A stretch of DNA of 64,000 nucleotides from DT-110 sp964342305 (GCA_964342305.1 CAYFGK010000011.1:1-64000); one strand, 5' to 3'. Shown: positions 24,605 through 33,998, counted from the stretch's first letter. Translations and numbers: made by a program. The notes: generated by a model not told the origin, from the sequence alone.

Positions 24605-25750
24605 TTATACATCCAATCGGCTTTTCACCTGAGCCAGTTCTTCGGGATGATTTACATTCATCAGGGCATCGGGTTTGACGGCATCCAGAAGCTCGACCGG
24701 AGAGTTGATAAGTGCTTTCCGCGGACAGGAATACCCTTGCGCCAGGAATTGCAGGAGTACGGGGTACGCCCGTGGTTCCCAGATGGCAATCAGGGGTTCC
24801 GGAAATTCAGTAACGGGGCTGTTGAACGCGGTCGCTACCTCGGAAGGATTCCTGGCACCCACTAATTGTTGCAGCGTGTGCCGATCCAGCAATGGCAGGT
24901 CACAAGCGACCACCAGCCAGGCGGCGTTAGGGTTTTGCCGAAAGGCGGAGACAATGGCTCCAAAGGGCCCCAATCCGGAAAAGGTATCGGGTAATGCCCG
25001 GTACTCCTCCGGCAACTCTGCCACCTGTTCGGGGCGGCAAGAGATATAGGTTTCTGTGCACAAGGCCGACAGCATATCCGCCATATATTCACGCTGCGGC
25101 TTACCGTGGTAATCGATCAGGCCTTTATCCTGCCCCATCCGCTGTGATTTCCCACCGGCGAGCACCAACCCATGTAAGGGCGGTATTTGTAGTTGCTTTC
25201 GCAAAAAAGCGGACGTTCGGTCCGCCGCAGTGAGCGACCATTGTGGCAGTTCCTGCCAGTCGGGGAATGCTTCCCGAAAGAAGTCGAAAGGCTGCTCCGC
25301 TCCGTCGGCGTACAGGATCAGGTCTACTTGTGTCAGCTGATCCATGCGTTTGCGCAGGGATTTTTCTTTCACCGGATCGATGACCACGATCTGCCGGTCG
25401 GCCCGAAAGTGATTACCGTTCACCAGCACCACGTCCTGCTCGTTGAAAAGGGTCCGGTACTGGTGTTTATTCAATTCGGCCATACGGTCGAAGCGATGGT
25501 GAGTGATCATATCGGTGTACTCCAGCGTAGCTCCGTGCCCCAAAGCACCTTCGAGGCGACCCGCAGCTTCATCGGCACTGGCGTGGTCGGCATCAACGTA
25601 AGCTACCTTTAGGTCGGAATGTAGCTCCTTGGTCAAAGTAAAAGCCAGTTCCTTGATGCGTCCACAGGGGGTACCGAGGATGGCCCATTCCTGACGTCCG
25701 AATTGCCCCAGGGCGGGGCGGGTTATGTTCGCATGCTTCTGGTGCTTCAT
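24605..25750 (-). CDS. mobA: Molybdenum cofactor guanylyltransferase with MobB-like N-terminal domain
   Basis: A 381-residue fusion. The C-terminal half (about 190-381) is MobA, with LAGGKSQRMGQDKG at 197-210 and VACDLPLLD, and transfers GMP to molybdopterin to give MGD, the cofactor form used by YdeP/FdhF-type enzymes. The N-terminal half resembles MobB in layout, but the P-loop is degenerate (GTPCGRIK at 26-33), so nucleotide binding there is doubtful. It lies last in the Moco cluster, separated from moaC by a long palindrome that may terminate transcription. Two GAAA mini-hairpin motifs lie inside the gene (24937 and 25195). Confidence 0.85.
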   Translation of the reverse strand: MKHQKHANITRPALGQFGRQEWAILGTPCGRIKELAFTLTKELHSDLKVAYVDADHASADEAAGRLEGALGHGATLEYTDMITHHRFDRMAELNKHQYRTLFNEQDVVLVNGNHFRADRQIVVIDPVKEKSLRKRMDQLTQVDLILYADGAEQPFDFFREAFPDWQELPQWSLTAADRTSAFLRKQLQIPPLHGLVLAGGKSQRMGQDKGLIDYHGKPQREYMADMLSALCTETYISCRPEQVAELPEEYRALPDTFSGLGPFGAIVSAFRQNPNAAWLVVACDLPLLDRHTLQQLVGARNPSEVATAFNSPVTEFPEPLIAIWEPRAYPVLLQFLAQGYSCPRKALINSPVELLDAVKPDALMNVNHPEELAQVKSRLDV

Positions 25751-25830
25751 AATTTTTAATGCTTAATTTTTAGTTTTTAATTGGCTTAGGAGTCGCCAAT
25801 CCCGTCACCCTGAGAGCTTCGAGGAAACAC

Positions 25831-25874
25831 CCGCTATTTTCTGTTTTGGGGTACCCCAAAACAGAAAATAGCGG
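25831..25874. terminator. Perfect 44-bp palindrome after moaC
   Basis: CCGCTATTTTCTGTTTTGGG plus GT, followed by its exact reverse complement with no spacer, 12 bp past the moaC stop. On the minus strand it is preceded by GGGGGGATTG, and beyond its other end lies GTCACCCTGAG-like sequence common in Bacteroidota intergenic regions. Likely an RNA hairpin that ends the ydeP-moeA-moaC transcript. Confidence 0.6.
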
Positions 25875-25886
25875 CAATCCCCCCGG

Positions 25887-26366
25887 TCAATCGTGCTTGA
25901 AATCGGATTTCCCCCCGCGCTTCTCCATGAGTCGGGTCTCCCGGATCACGATATCGTGGGAAAAGGCCTTACACATATCGTAGATCGTCAGGGCCGCCAG
26001 GGTCGCGCCGGTGAGCGCTTCCATTTCGACGCCCGTTTTGCCGGAGAGGGAGGCCGTACATTCGACGACGACTTCCCGGTCATCATTAAAGTAAATATCT
26101 ACCTGGCAATTGTCAAGGCCGAGGGGATGGCAGAGCGGAATGAGCTCGCCCGTCTTTTTGGCGGCCATGACCCCGGCAATGATGGCCGTTTGAAAGACGG
26201 GGCCTTTCTTGGTTTTTATGTCGTCGCCCTCGAGATGCTGAAGGATCTCATCGCTGAGCACGACCACGCTGCGGGCGCGGGCCAGACGTTGGGTAACCTT
26301 TTTGCCGCCTACGTCTACCATGGAGGGGCGTCCTTCGTCGTCGAGGTGGGTAAAATCTTTTGACAT
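25887..26366 (-). CDS. moaC: Cyclic pyranopterin monophosphate synthase MoaC
   Basis: A 159-residue MoaC, which completes cyclic pyranopterin monophosphate formation from the MoaA product. Signatures are MVDVGGKKVTQRLARA, LIPLCHPLGLDN and KTGVEMEALTGATLAALTIYDMCKA, with the catalytic Lys/His/Asp set in the last two blocks. Two bases separate it from moeA, so translation is probably coupled. Length is typical. Confidence 0.96.
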   Translation of the reverse strand: MSKDFTHLDDEGRPSMVDVGGKKVTQRLARARSVVVLSDEILQHLEGDDIKTKKGPVFQTAIIAGVMAAKKTGELIPLCHPLGLDNCQVDIYFNDDREVVVECTASLSGKTGVEMEALTGATLAALTIYDMCKAFSHDIVIRETRLMEKRGGKSDFKHD

Positions 26367-26368
26367 GA

Positions 26369-27568
26369 TTAGCGGTATATGAGTACGGGAAATAATTCGC
26401 CTTCCGGAAATTCGGTGCGTCCGCGCGGCAACTCCAGAAAGCCGTCGGCTTCGACCAGGTTAGCCAGGTCACCCGAACCGTGTCCTTCCACGGGTATTGC
26501 CCGGCGCATGCCGTTGCGGGCGTAGTCGAGCCGTACCTGCAGGAAATAGGTCAGGTCGGGCTTGAAGGTAAAGGTGCTGTCCAGCACGGCGTAGTCGTAG
26601 TCAAGCGGATCGAGTCCCATACAGGCGCGCACCCAGGGGCCCACGTAGCGGTGGGTGCACATAAAGCTCGATACCGGGTTACCGGGCAGGGCAAAGATCG
26701 TACATTGCCCCCGCCAGTGCCCGAACCAGAAGGGCTTTCCCGGTCGTTGACGTACGCGGTGGAAACACTTTTCAACCCCCAGGTCTTCCAGGGCCTCCGG
26801 TACGAAATCAAATTTACCTTTGGAGACGCCGCCACTCATCAGTATCATATCGTATTTCTCCAGACATCGCTGTAATTCCCGACGTATCACTGCGGGCTCG
26901 TCGACCAGGTGCAGATCATCGACTTGGAGCCCCCATTTCTTGAGTGAAGCCCGGATGGTATGCGTATTGGAAGAGCGGATTTGGTGCGGTTCGGGAAAGG
27001 ATTCTACCGGTACCAATTCATCACCGGTAGAAATGATCACTGCCGTTGGCAGGCGACGTACCTGAAGCAATGCCTTTCCGACCGTAGCGGCAACGCCCAA
27101 TTCGGCGGCCGACAACAGTACGCCGGGTTCCAGAATGGTGCTACCCTGCGGGCGGTCGGTTCCCCGGCGGTGGATGTTCTGGCCTTCCTTTATCGCCTCT
27201 ACATTAATGATCGCCGTGCCATTTTCAATGGTGACATCCTCGTAGCGAATGACCGTATCGGTTCCTTCCGGCAAAACCGCTCCGGTCATGACTTCCAGGC
27301 ATCCATCCGGATCCGGCATGGATTGGGGCGGAGCACCGGCAGCCTGGGTTCCCAGCACCGGAAATACGGGCGTATCCTTTTTGGCGAAAGCCTGATACTG
27401 AATGGCAATACCATCCATTGTCACCCTGTCGAAAGGCGGAAAGTCCCGGTCGGCCCGGATAGGCTCGGCTAACACACGGCCAGCTGCCAACGGTAAGGGC
27501 ACCGTTTCTACTCCTAAGTCGCGGCGATGCTCTAATACGATGTCCGTTGCGTGGTGAATATCAATCAT
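26369..27568 (-). CDS. moeA: Molybdopterin molybdotransferase MoeA
   Basis: A 399-residue MoeA that inserts molybdate into adenylated molybdopterin. Recognised from the N-terminal RADRDFPPFDRVTMDGIA, TGAVLPEGTDTVIRYEDV, the MPT-binding STGDELV and GGVSKGKFDFV, and FALPGNPVSSF. Its ATG overlaps the end of the ydeP gene by 8 bp (stop TGA inside ATGATTGA), so the two are translationally coupled and the product probably matures the YdeP enzyme. A GGCGAAAGCC mini-hairpin lies in the coding sequence at 27383. Confidence 0.96.
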   Translation of the reverse strand: MIDIHHATDIVLEHRRDLGVETVPLPLAAGRVLAEPIRADRDFPPFDRVTMDGIAIQYQAFAKKDTPVFPVLGTQAAGAPPQSMPDPDGCLEVMTGAVLPEGTDTVIRYEDVTIENGTAIINVEAIKEGQNIHRRGTDRPQGSTILEPGVLLSAAELGVAATVGKALLQVRRLPTAVIISTGDELVPVESFPEPHQIRSSNTHTIRASLKKWGLQVDDLHLVDEPAVIRRELQRCLEKYDMILMSGGVSKGKFDFVPEALEDLGVEKCFHRVRQRPGKPFWFGHWRGQCTIFALPGNPVSSFMCTHRYVGPWVRACMGLDPLDYDYAVLDSTFTFKPDLTYFLQVRLDYARNGMRRAIPVEGHGSGDLANLVEADGFLELPRGRTEFPEGELFPVLIYR

Positions 27569-29882
27569 TCGAGTTGGCCTTTTCTATTCGTACCAACACG
27601 CGTTTGGAGGCAGGAGTTTTGCTGTCCTTGGCAATGGTGTCGATCGGCACCAAAACGTTAGCCTCCGGAAAGTACGTAGCCACGCACCCTTTGGGAATAT
27701 CGTAGGGTACCACCAGGAAGCGCGGAGCAATCCGGGGTGTATCGCCGTGGGTACCGATCAGGTCGACCACCTCCTGAGCTGCCAGGCCCCGGTCGGTCAT
27801 ATCAGCCTCGTTCATCAGCACGACCCGCCGCTCGGAGTAGATGCCGCGGTATCGATCGTCCAGACCGTAAATCGTGGTATTATACTGATCGTGACTCCGG
27901 ATGGTCATCATGATCAGTTCGCCAGCGGGCAACTGGTTGTCGGGCAGGGCATTCACCGTGAAGTGGGCTTTGCCGGAAGGCGTATCAAAGGTCTGCTTGC
28001 GGGCTCCGTTGGGCAGGTAAAAACCACCCGGCTCGCGCACCCGCCGGTTGTAATCGTCGAATCCGGGCACCACCGCTTCGATGGCGTCGCGGATATGGTC
28101 GTAATTACCGATCATCTGCTCCCAGTCGACCTTGCTGCGTTCGCCCAGGGTAGCCTTCGCCAGACCAGCCACAATAGCTGGTTCACTCAGCAAGTGATCG
28201 GAGGGCGGAGGCAGAACGCCCCGGGAAGTATGCACTACCCCCATAGAGTTTTCCACACTCACGAATTGCTCGCCGGAGGCCTGCACATCTTTATTGGTAC
28301 GGCCCAGGCAGGGCAGGATCAACGCTTCTTCACCGTGGACCAGGTGGCTGCGATTGAGCTTGGTCGACACGTGCACGGTCAGCGCACAATTGCGCAGGGC
28401 ACGGGCTGTGAAATCCGTATCGGGTGCGGCCGACAGGAAGTTGCCCCCCATGGCGAAAAACACCTTACCCTTTTGATCGTGCATAGCCTGGATAGCGTCT
28501 ACTACCGCGTAGCCGTGCTTGCGGGGTGGCGCAAACCCGAAGCGCTCCTGCAATCGATCGAGGAAGGCATCGGGCGGTGATTCCCAGATCCCTACCGTGC
28601 GGTCGCCCTGCACATTGGAATGACCACGCACGGGACAGGTGCCCGCACCGGGTTTGCCGATGGCCCCCTTCAGGAGCAGCAGATTGACTACTTCCTGAAT
28701 GTTGGCCACGCCGTTTTCGTGTTGGGTGAGCCCCATGGCCCAGCAGATGATGATCTTCTCTTTGCGGCGCAGCATCTCGGCGGCAGCCAGCACCCGATCG
28801 CGGGGTACCCCCGATTGCTCGACCAGATCGTTGAAGTCGTGTTTTTTAAGTTCGGTGATCAGGGCCTCGTAGCCCTCGGTCTTGTCACTGATAAAGTCGA
28901 AATCAAAGACCGTCCCCGGCGCCTTCATTTCCTGGTAGTACAATTGCAGCATAATGGCCTTGAGCAGGGCAATATCGCCGTTGATGCGCACGGGCAGGAA
29001 AAGGTCGGTCAGGGTCGTGCCACCCCGCAGCATCTTAAGCGGTCGTTGTGGATTGGTGAACTTGACCAACCCGGCTTCCGGTAGCGGATTTACGGTGATG
29101 ATCTTGCCGCCATTTTCTTTGCAGCGTTCCAGGGCCGATAGCATGCGCGGGTGATTGGTACCCGGGTTTTGGCCCATGATCATGATCACTTCGGCCTCGT
29201 ACAGGTCGGGCAGGGTTACTGACCCTTTCCCGATACCCACCGTACGCGACAGGCCGACGCCGGAGGATTCGTGGCACATATTGGAGCAGTCGGGCAGGTT
29301 ATTCGTTCCGTACTCCCGCACGAAAAGCTGGTACAGGAAGGCCGCCTCGTTGCTGGTACGCCCTGAGGTGTAAAAGATGGCCTCATCGGGCGTGGATAGC
29401 CCATTGAGATGCGTGGCTATCTTTTGGAAGGCGTCTTCCCAGGAGATGGGCTGATAGTGGGTTCCGCCTTTCGGCAAAAAGAGGGGCTCCGCTAAACGCC
29501 CGGATTTCCCTATCTCAAAATCAGACCACTGCCCCAGATCGGCCACCGAATGCTGCGCAAAAAAGTCAGCACCGATGCTCTTTTTGGTGGCTTCCTCGGC
29601 GATGGCTTTGATCCCGTTCTCACAGTATTCGCCCAGTTTGGAGCGATCATCCTCGGGATCGGGCCAGGCACAGCCGGGACAATCGATCCCCCCTTTTTGG
29701 TTGAGCTTAAACATGGTCCGCACGGCCTCGCCGGGCTTCATATAGCGCATGGCGTGCCCCAAGGCCGTGGTAATGCCCTTGACGCCGGCCGAATTGGCCT
29801 TGGCTTCTTTGACCTTAATCCCCGTGAATTTGGTGGGGGTGTGGTGGATGGTATGGTCGTTGGCAGAGGTGTTATCGTTCAT
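27561..29882 (-). CDS. FdhF/YdeP-family molybdopterin oxidoreductase
   Basis: A 773-residue DMSO-reductase-superfamily enzyme of the YdeP branch, which binds bis-MGD. N-terminal cysteines (C68 and C71 in DCPGCAWPDP, C87) sit where formate dehydrogenases bind an iron-sulfur cluster but the full four-Cys set is not evident. Further blocks are YTSGRTSNEAAFLYQLF, MGQNPGTNHPRML, CPVRGHSNVQGDRTVG and MTIRSHDQYNTTIYG. The substrate of this branch is uncertain (acid resistance is reported for E. coli YdeP). It heads the transcript ydeP-moeA-moaC, so the downstream genes supply its cofactor. A shared 53-bp element lies upstream at 29981. Confidence 0.88.
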   Translation of the reverse strand: MNDNTSANDHTIHHTPTKFTGIKVKEAKANSAGVKGITTALGHAMRYMKPGEAVRTMFKLNQKGGIDCPGCAWPDPEDDRSKLGEYCENGIKAIAEEATKKSIGADFFAQHSVADLGQWSDFEIGKSGRLAEPLFLPKGGTHYQPISWEDAFQKIATHLNGLSTPDEAIFYTSGRTSNEAAFLYQLFVREYGTNNLPDCSNMCHESSGVGLSRTVGIGKGSVTLPDLYEAEVIMIMGQNPGTNHPRMLSALERCKENGGKIITVNPLPEAGLVKFTNPQRPLKMLRGGTTLTDLFLPVRINGDIALLKAIMLQLYYQEMKAPGTVFDFDFISDKTEGYEALITELKKHDFNDLVEQSGVPRDRVLAAAEMLRRKEKIIICWAMGLTQHENGVANIQEVVNLLLLKGAIGKPGAGTCPVRGHSNVQGDRTVGIWESPPDAFLDRLQERFGFAPPRKHGYAVVDAIQAMHDQKGKVFFAMGGNFLSAAPDTDFTARALRNCALTVHVSTKLNRSHLVHGEEALILPCLGRTNKDVQASGEQFVSVENSMGVVHTSRGVLPPPSDHLLSEPAIVAGLAKATLGERSKVDWEQMIGNYDHIRDAIEAVVPGFDDYNRRVREPGGFYLPNGARKQTFDTPSGKAHFTVNALPDNQLPAGELIMMTIRSHDQYNTTIYGLDDRYRGIYSERRVVLMNEADMTDRGLAAQEVVDLIGTHGDTPRIAPRFLVVPYDIPKGCVATYFPEANVLVPIDTIAKDSKTPASKRVLVRIEKANSND

Positions 29883-29907
29883 GGAAAAGTAGTATGGTCG
29901 GGAAAGG

Positions 29908-29994
29908 AATGTTGAATGCTAAATGTTGAATGATGAATGCTCCCCACCTCCGTTAAAACTACGGCGGGTGGAAAATGCTCAATGCTCAATGCTC
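29908..29994. repeat. 7-bp arrays (AATGTTG/AATGCTC)
   Basis: Five heptamers AATGTTG, AATGCTA, AATGTTG, AATGATG, AATGCTC at 29908-29942 and three AATGCTC at 29974-29994, separated by an unrelated 31-bp stretch. They lie upstream of ydeP. Confidence 0.75.
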
Positions 29995-30033
29995 AATTTA
30001 GGGATTTCATCATACACGTGAATGTTTATAGAG
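29981..30033 (-). promoter_or_regulatory. 53-bp upstream element shared with trpF
   Basis: Matches the reverse complement of 18614-18666 at 48 of 53 positions and has the same orientation relative to the downstream gene (ydeP, about 100 bp away). Confidence 0.5.
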
Positions 30034-30150
30034 TACCTTTTAGAGTGAACCAACCACTAAGGTATGGGCTAATACCCCATTTTCCGTGAGCCGTGAATCG
30101 TAGGGCCGTCTATACCCACCACTAAAGTGGTTGGGCTTATATCTTATTTG

Positions 30151-30248
30151 CCATAGGCCGTAAGCCGTGAATCGTTTGCCGTGAGCCATTTTAAACTTCT
30201 GACCTCAAACTTCTGACTTCACACTTCAAACTTCACACTTCACACTTC
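30151..30248. repeat. 14-unit 7-bp array with unit switch
   Basis: Six CCGTNNN-type heptamers (30151-30192) pass without loss of phase into eight AAACTTC/ACACTTC-type heptamers (30193-30248), ending two bases before the moaA stop codon. A further loose CCGTNNN run is at about 30088-30112. Nothing else is seen in 30034-30250. Confidence 0.8.
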
Positions 30249-30250
30249 CC

Positions 30251-31252
30251 CTACCCTCCGATCGTCGACATCGACTCCGTGACCGGCAGGCCGCCGTTGC
30301 GGTTGCGTTCGGCTTCCCAGCCGTCTTTGGCGCGGTTGCCGAGGGCTTCGAGGAAGGTGTCACGGATCTGCTCTTCCGAGGCGCCGGCCCGCATGAGGTC
30401 GCGCACGTTGAAGACGCCGTTATCGTACAGGCAGGTCTTCAGCATGCCTTTTGGCGTAAGCCGGATCCGGTTGCAGGTGCCGCAAAAGGTGCGGCTATAG
30501 GCAGCGATAATGCCGATCTTACCCTGAAATCCGGGGACCCGGTAGTTCATAGAGGTGGAGTTGGGCGGGTCCGGTACTTTTTCCAGGTCGGGAAAGGCAC
30601 CGCGCAGGTGCTCGACAATACGGCGGTGATTCCATTCCAGCACCGGGTAGTGGCTGCCCTCGCCGTTGAAGGGCATCTCTTCGATGAAGCGTACATCGAC
30701 CGGATGGTCGCGGGTGAGTTCGGCCATGGGGATAAGGTCATCGATGTTCTTACCGTCCATGACCACGGCGTTGATCTTGGTATTGATGCCCTGGTCGATC
30801 AGGGCATGGAAGGTTTCCATCACCCTGGGAAAGACATCGCGACGGGTGATCTCGTAAAAACGCTCGGCGTCAAGAGAATCCAGGCTGAGATTGACAGAGG
30901 AAATACCCATGGCTTTGAGCTCGGGAACCACATCGTGGGTCAGGGTGCCATTGGTGGTAATATTGACCTTTTCGAAGCCCATGCCGCAGACGGTACGCAA
31001 GAATTCGAGCATGTTGCGACGCACGAAAGGCTCGCCACCGGTGATGCGCACCTTGGTAATGCCCATACCCCGGAGGAGGCGCAGCAGGCGCTCCATCTCC
31101 TCGTAGGTGAGCAGATCCTCGCGGGCTACGTACTTGATGCCCTCTTCGGGCATACAGTAGAAGCAGCGAAGGTTGCACCGGTCGGTTACCGCCAGCCGCA
31201 CGTAATTAATGCGGCGGCCGTGATTGTCGTATAGTGTCGCTTGATCATCCAT
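30251..31252 (-). CDS. moaA: GTP 3',8-cyclase MoaA
   Basis: A 333-residue radical-SAM enzyme that starts molybdopterin synthesis by rearranging GTP. The SAM-cluster cysteines are C26, C30 and C33 (CNLRCFYC); the second cluster motif is CGTCNRIRLTPKGMLKTCLY near residue 257; the C-terminal Gly-Gly (STIGG) needed for activity is present. The upstream esterase gene ends 21 bp before it, so it may share that transcript. The partner moaC is 4 kb away in the same cluster. Confidence 0.97.
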   Translation of the reverse strand: MDDQATLYDNHGRRINYVRLAVTDRCNLRCFYCMPEEGIKYVAREDLLTYEEMERLLRLLRGMGITKVRITGGEPFVRRNMLEFLRTVCGMGFEKVNITTNGTLTHDVVPELKAMGISSVNLSLDSLDAERFYEITRRDVFPRVMETFHALIDQGINTKINAVVMDGKNIDDLIPMAELTRDHPVDVRFIEEMPFNGEGSHYPVLEWNHRRIVEHLRGAFPDLEKVPDPPNSTSMNYRVPGFQGKIGIIAAYSRTFCGTCNRIRLTPKGMLKTCLYDNGVFNVRDLMRAGASEEQIRDTFLEALGNRAKDGWEAERNRNGGLPVTESMSTIGG

Positions 31253-31273
31253 CCCTATTCGTCCGTTCGTGTA

Positions 31274-33004
31274 TCAATAGCGCCAGGAGGTCAGGTCGGC
31301 CCCTTGCGGAGCACGCAGCTTGATCTCCTCGGCCCACTTCGGAATAAACATCCGGTGGTACCGCAGGCGGGTAATGTGGTTGGGCAGGGTCGGATCGCCG
31401 TTCCAGCAATGCTCGGCCCGGTCACCGTAGGCCACCTCCCCGTCATAGTAAGGTGCTGTCGTTTCTTCCAGCATGTCTTCTGCCAGGTAAACAGCATTAT
31501 TGAGGTAGTAGTTATCCATATCCCCGCAATAAATATGGACTTTCCCCTTTAGGTCTTCGCCGATCTCGGCCCAGTCGCGCTTCATGATATAGGCCAGATC
31601 GTAGTTTTCGCGCCAGTGCTTGGCAACTTCGGGATTGATCTCGCCGGTAAGCTTATCCCAGATGCGTTGGGGATAGCCGTCGGGACCGACGGGCGAATAC
31701 ACGGCTTCCCAGATGTCCCACTGTTGTCCGGAGCGGCCTTTGGAGCCCAGGGCCAGCTCCCGCAGATTCATGTCGCGGAGGGTAGCGCTCACTTTACCCA
31801 GGGAGTCGCGATGGCCGGGCCGCTCGGTCTTCTTAAATTTACTGTCGAGATAATAGGCATTCTTGTCTTCGTAGAGGTTGACCAGGCAGTACGCCCGAAA
31901 GTCGATGGGGTCGGGACAAGCCGCGTAGCAACCACCGTACTCTTTGGGGTATTTGACCTGGGCGGCCAGGGCTTCCCAGCCACCGGTGGAACCTCCGTAC
32001 AGGAAGCGCGCCCAGCCTTCCCCGATGCCGCGGAACTGCTCTTCGATGTATGGAATAAGCTCGTAGGTTATGGCATCACCGTAGGGCCCCAGGTTTTCGG
32101 AGTTTACGGCGTAGGAATCGTCGTAGTACGGATTGGCGTGCTGGATCTTGATGGCGATCACGCGCGGGAAATCGGGACCGGTCCAGGCCCGGTAAAAGTC
32201 GTAGGCTTCTTGTTGGACTACCTTGTTGTAGCAATCCACGCCGAAGCGGGCGCTGTATACGCAGGGCTCCGAATCATCGGGGGGCGTGGTGCGCCAGCCT
32301 CCGAAGTCGGAGGGGAAGTGCCCGTGCATAATGGCCAGCGGGTATTTGACATCCTTATTTTCCTCCCAGCCTTCCGGCAAAAGAACGTGCGCGCCGAGGT
32401 ACATATCGCGTCCCCAGAAGTCGGAGAGCAACTCGGAGCGGATCTTGATGTGCTTGATGTACTCACTGTCCTCCGGCTCTTCGATGGGCGGAATTTCTTT
32501 GCTGAGGGTCAGGATATTTGCCGCTTTGCGTTTCGGGTCGAAGGTGATCTTCACGGGATCGCTGAGGAGGTTGCCCGGCGATCGGTTCCACTGTTGGCCT
32601 TCGCCGTTGTCCATGGGCAGTTTGACGGTATGGCCGTCGGCCCGTTCGAAAGTCTCGTAGGTATGCAGGAGCACCTGCACGTAGTAGTCGCCGGCCGACA
32701 CTTTGGCGAGACTGGGGATAGGGTAGCCAAATTCTGCCCGTCCGAAATGCATTTGCTGGCCGGGCGTCCAGTTCTCCACGTCTTTGCCGAAAACAAGCTG
32801 CGTGCCCGGCCCGTCGGAGATCTGAAAGCGCGGTTCGGCGGCGGGATCGGTGGACAGCATCAGCAGTAGTCGTCCGTCGAAGGAATCCCCCCGATCACCG
32901 GGAAAAACGACCGAAAAATAGGCCTGATCGGCCTGGGTGGTGCCCGTGAGGGCGGCGGCACAGAATGGCAGCAGTGCCAGGAGTGCAATGAACAGGTTAC
33001 GCAT
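31274..33004 (-). CDS. Exported alpha/beta-hydrolase, esterase family
   Basis: A 576-residue protein with a signal peptide (MRNLFIALLALLPFCAAALTG), an N-terminal beta-rich domain (about 25-200), and a C-terminal putative-esterase (PF00756-like) alpha/beta-hydrolase domain. The nucleophile elbow is YGGSTGGWEA near residue 336, and YGDRAEHCWNGDP near 542 probably carries the catalytic His. It would hydrolyse an ester in the periplasm or outside. Its position before moaA is probably incidental to Moco synthesis. Confidence 0.78.
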   Translation of the reverse strand: MRNLFIALLALLPFCAAALTGTTQADQAYFSVVFPGDRGDSFDGRLLLMLSTDPAAEPRFQISDGPGTQLVFGKDVENWTPGQQMHFGRAEFGYPIPSLAKVSAGDYYVQVLLHTYETFERADGHTVKLPMDNGEGQQWNRSPGNLLSDPVKITFDPKRKAANILTLSKEIPPIEEPEDSEYIKHIKIRSELLSDFWGRDMYLGAHVLLPEGWEENKDVKYPLAIMHGHFPSDFGGWRTTPPDDSEPCVYSARFGVDCYNKVVQQEAYDFYRAWTGPDFPRVIAIKIQHANPYYDDSYAVNSENLGPYGDAITYELIPYIEEQFRGIGEGWARFLYGGSTGGWEALAAQVKYPKEYGGCYAACPDPIDFRAYCLVNLYEDKNAYYLDSKFKKTERPGHRDSLGKVSATLRDMNLRELALGSKGRSGQQWDIWEAVYSPVGPDGYPQRIWDKLTGEINPEVAKHWRENYDLAYIMKRDWAEIGEDLKGKVHIYCGDMDNYYLNNAVYLAEDMLEETTAPYYDGEVAYGDRAEHCWNGDPTLPNHITRLRYHRMFIPKWAEEIKLRAPQGADLTSWRY

Positions 33005-33145
33005 GGATGAAGCTGTTTTTAAACAGGGTACTCTGGTGTTAGGTATTGTGTGGTAAAAGATAGGGAATTACCGGTGAATTTTGGTGTTCGGAGGTGGTTG
33101 ATCGGGTTTAAAGCCATTAGTTGATCGAAAGTTGGGCCAAGGTTC

Positions 33146-33250
33146 ATGGTCCCTGCCTACACCAAGGCTTCGGCAGGCAAGCAAGGTCCACGGCTCACGC
33201 TGCACGCTGCACGGTAGACGATGGACGGCTCACGATACACGGCTCACGGC
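33146..33250. repeat. GCCTGCC element and 9-unit 7-bp array
   Basis: A hairpin CCTGCC...GGCAGG (33151-33177) of a sort that recurs in Bacteroidota intergenic DNA is followed by nine heptamers of the form NNACGNN (CCACGGC, TCACGCT, GCACGCT and others, 33188-33250). The remainder of the 538-bp gap 33005-33542 has no supportable gene apart from the ars control region. Confidence 0.7.
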
Positions 33251-33470
33251 GCTCCATGCCTCTGCCAGTGCGGACATAAGCAATGGCCAAACCTAGAACA
33301 TTGGAAACTAAAGGGCTTGCAAAGGTTTTGGGCCAGGGTTCGAGGGGAGGTGTGCTTTCATCTCTAATACCCAAATAAAATACAGTCATTCCCCCTGCAA
33401 TGATCTTCGCAAATAAGGATGGGTTAACTCCCGTCCTTTTTTTGTCAACCAGCTTACGGTTGCTATCCCT

Positions 33471-33508
33471 AAAATTCGTACAACTGAACAAATTCCCGAA
33501 AATTCGTA
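33471..33508. promoter_or_regulatory. Candidate ArsR operator
   Basis: Two exact copies of AAAATTCGTA (33471-33480 and 33499-33508), 28 bp apart, lie 35-70 bp upstream of arsR. Direct repeats at this place suggest the promoter/operator of the ars operon; assignment is inference. Confidence 0.4.
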
Positions 33509-33542
33509 TTTTAGAGGTGCAATTAATCCAAGCACTATCCCC

Positions 33543-33872
33543 ATGGGAGCATCAAAAGCACAACTCTTTACCCCGGCCCAAAATGAAATGGCTGATCTGG
33601 CCCGGGCATTAGCCCACCCGGCCCGGGTCGCCATCCTGCAGCATCTCTTGAAAGTCAACGCCTGTATTGGCGGCGAACTCGTCGACGAGTTGCCCTTGGC
33701 GCAACCCACTATCTCCCGCCACCTTAAAGAACTCAAGGCCGTAGGCCTGATCAAAGGTACTATCGCCGGTAACCGGGTTAATTATTGCATCGACCAAAAA
33801 CGTTGGTCCGAAGCCCAACAATTGCTGCAACACTTCTTCTTGCCGATACCCGACGAACATTCCTGCTGTTAA
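33543..33872 (+). CDS. arsR: ArsR-family metalloregulator
   Basis: A 109-residue winged-helix repressor (LARALAHPARVAILQHLL, then LPLAQPTISRHLKELKAVGLI as the recognition region). Cysteines at about 38 (NACIGGELV), near 84, and the terminal pair Cys108-Cys109 could bind As(III). It heads arsR-arsC-acr3 and should release the operator when arsenite is bound. Confidence 0.9.
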   Translation: MGASKAQLFTPAQNEMADLARALAHPARVAILQHLLKVNACIGGELVDELPLAQPTISRHLKELKAVGLIKGTIAGNRVNYCIDQKRWSEAQQLLQHFFLPIPDEHSCC

Positions 33873-33998
33873 GTTTTCATTAATTCTCCTCCCTCAACTT
33901 GGCAATTCTTATTCGTTGATTGTATTATTGCGATAAATAAATATTAGATACCTCTTCCTGGAAGAGCATTGCAGAAGCAATGCCAACGCAAATAACAC

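Noticed and set aside
33195..33491. A 98-codon minus-strand frame overlapping the heptamer array and ars control region
   Set aside because: It ends inside the heptamer array, and its composition suggests a chance frame through repeats; no family recognised.
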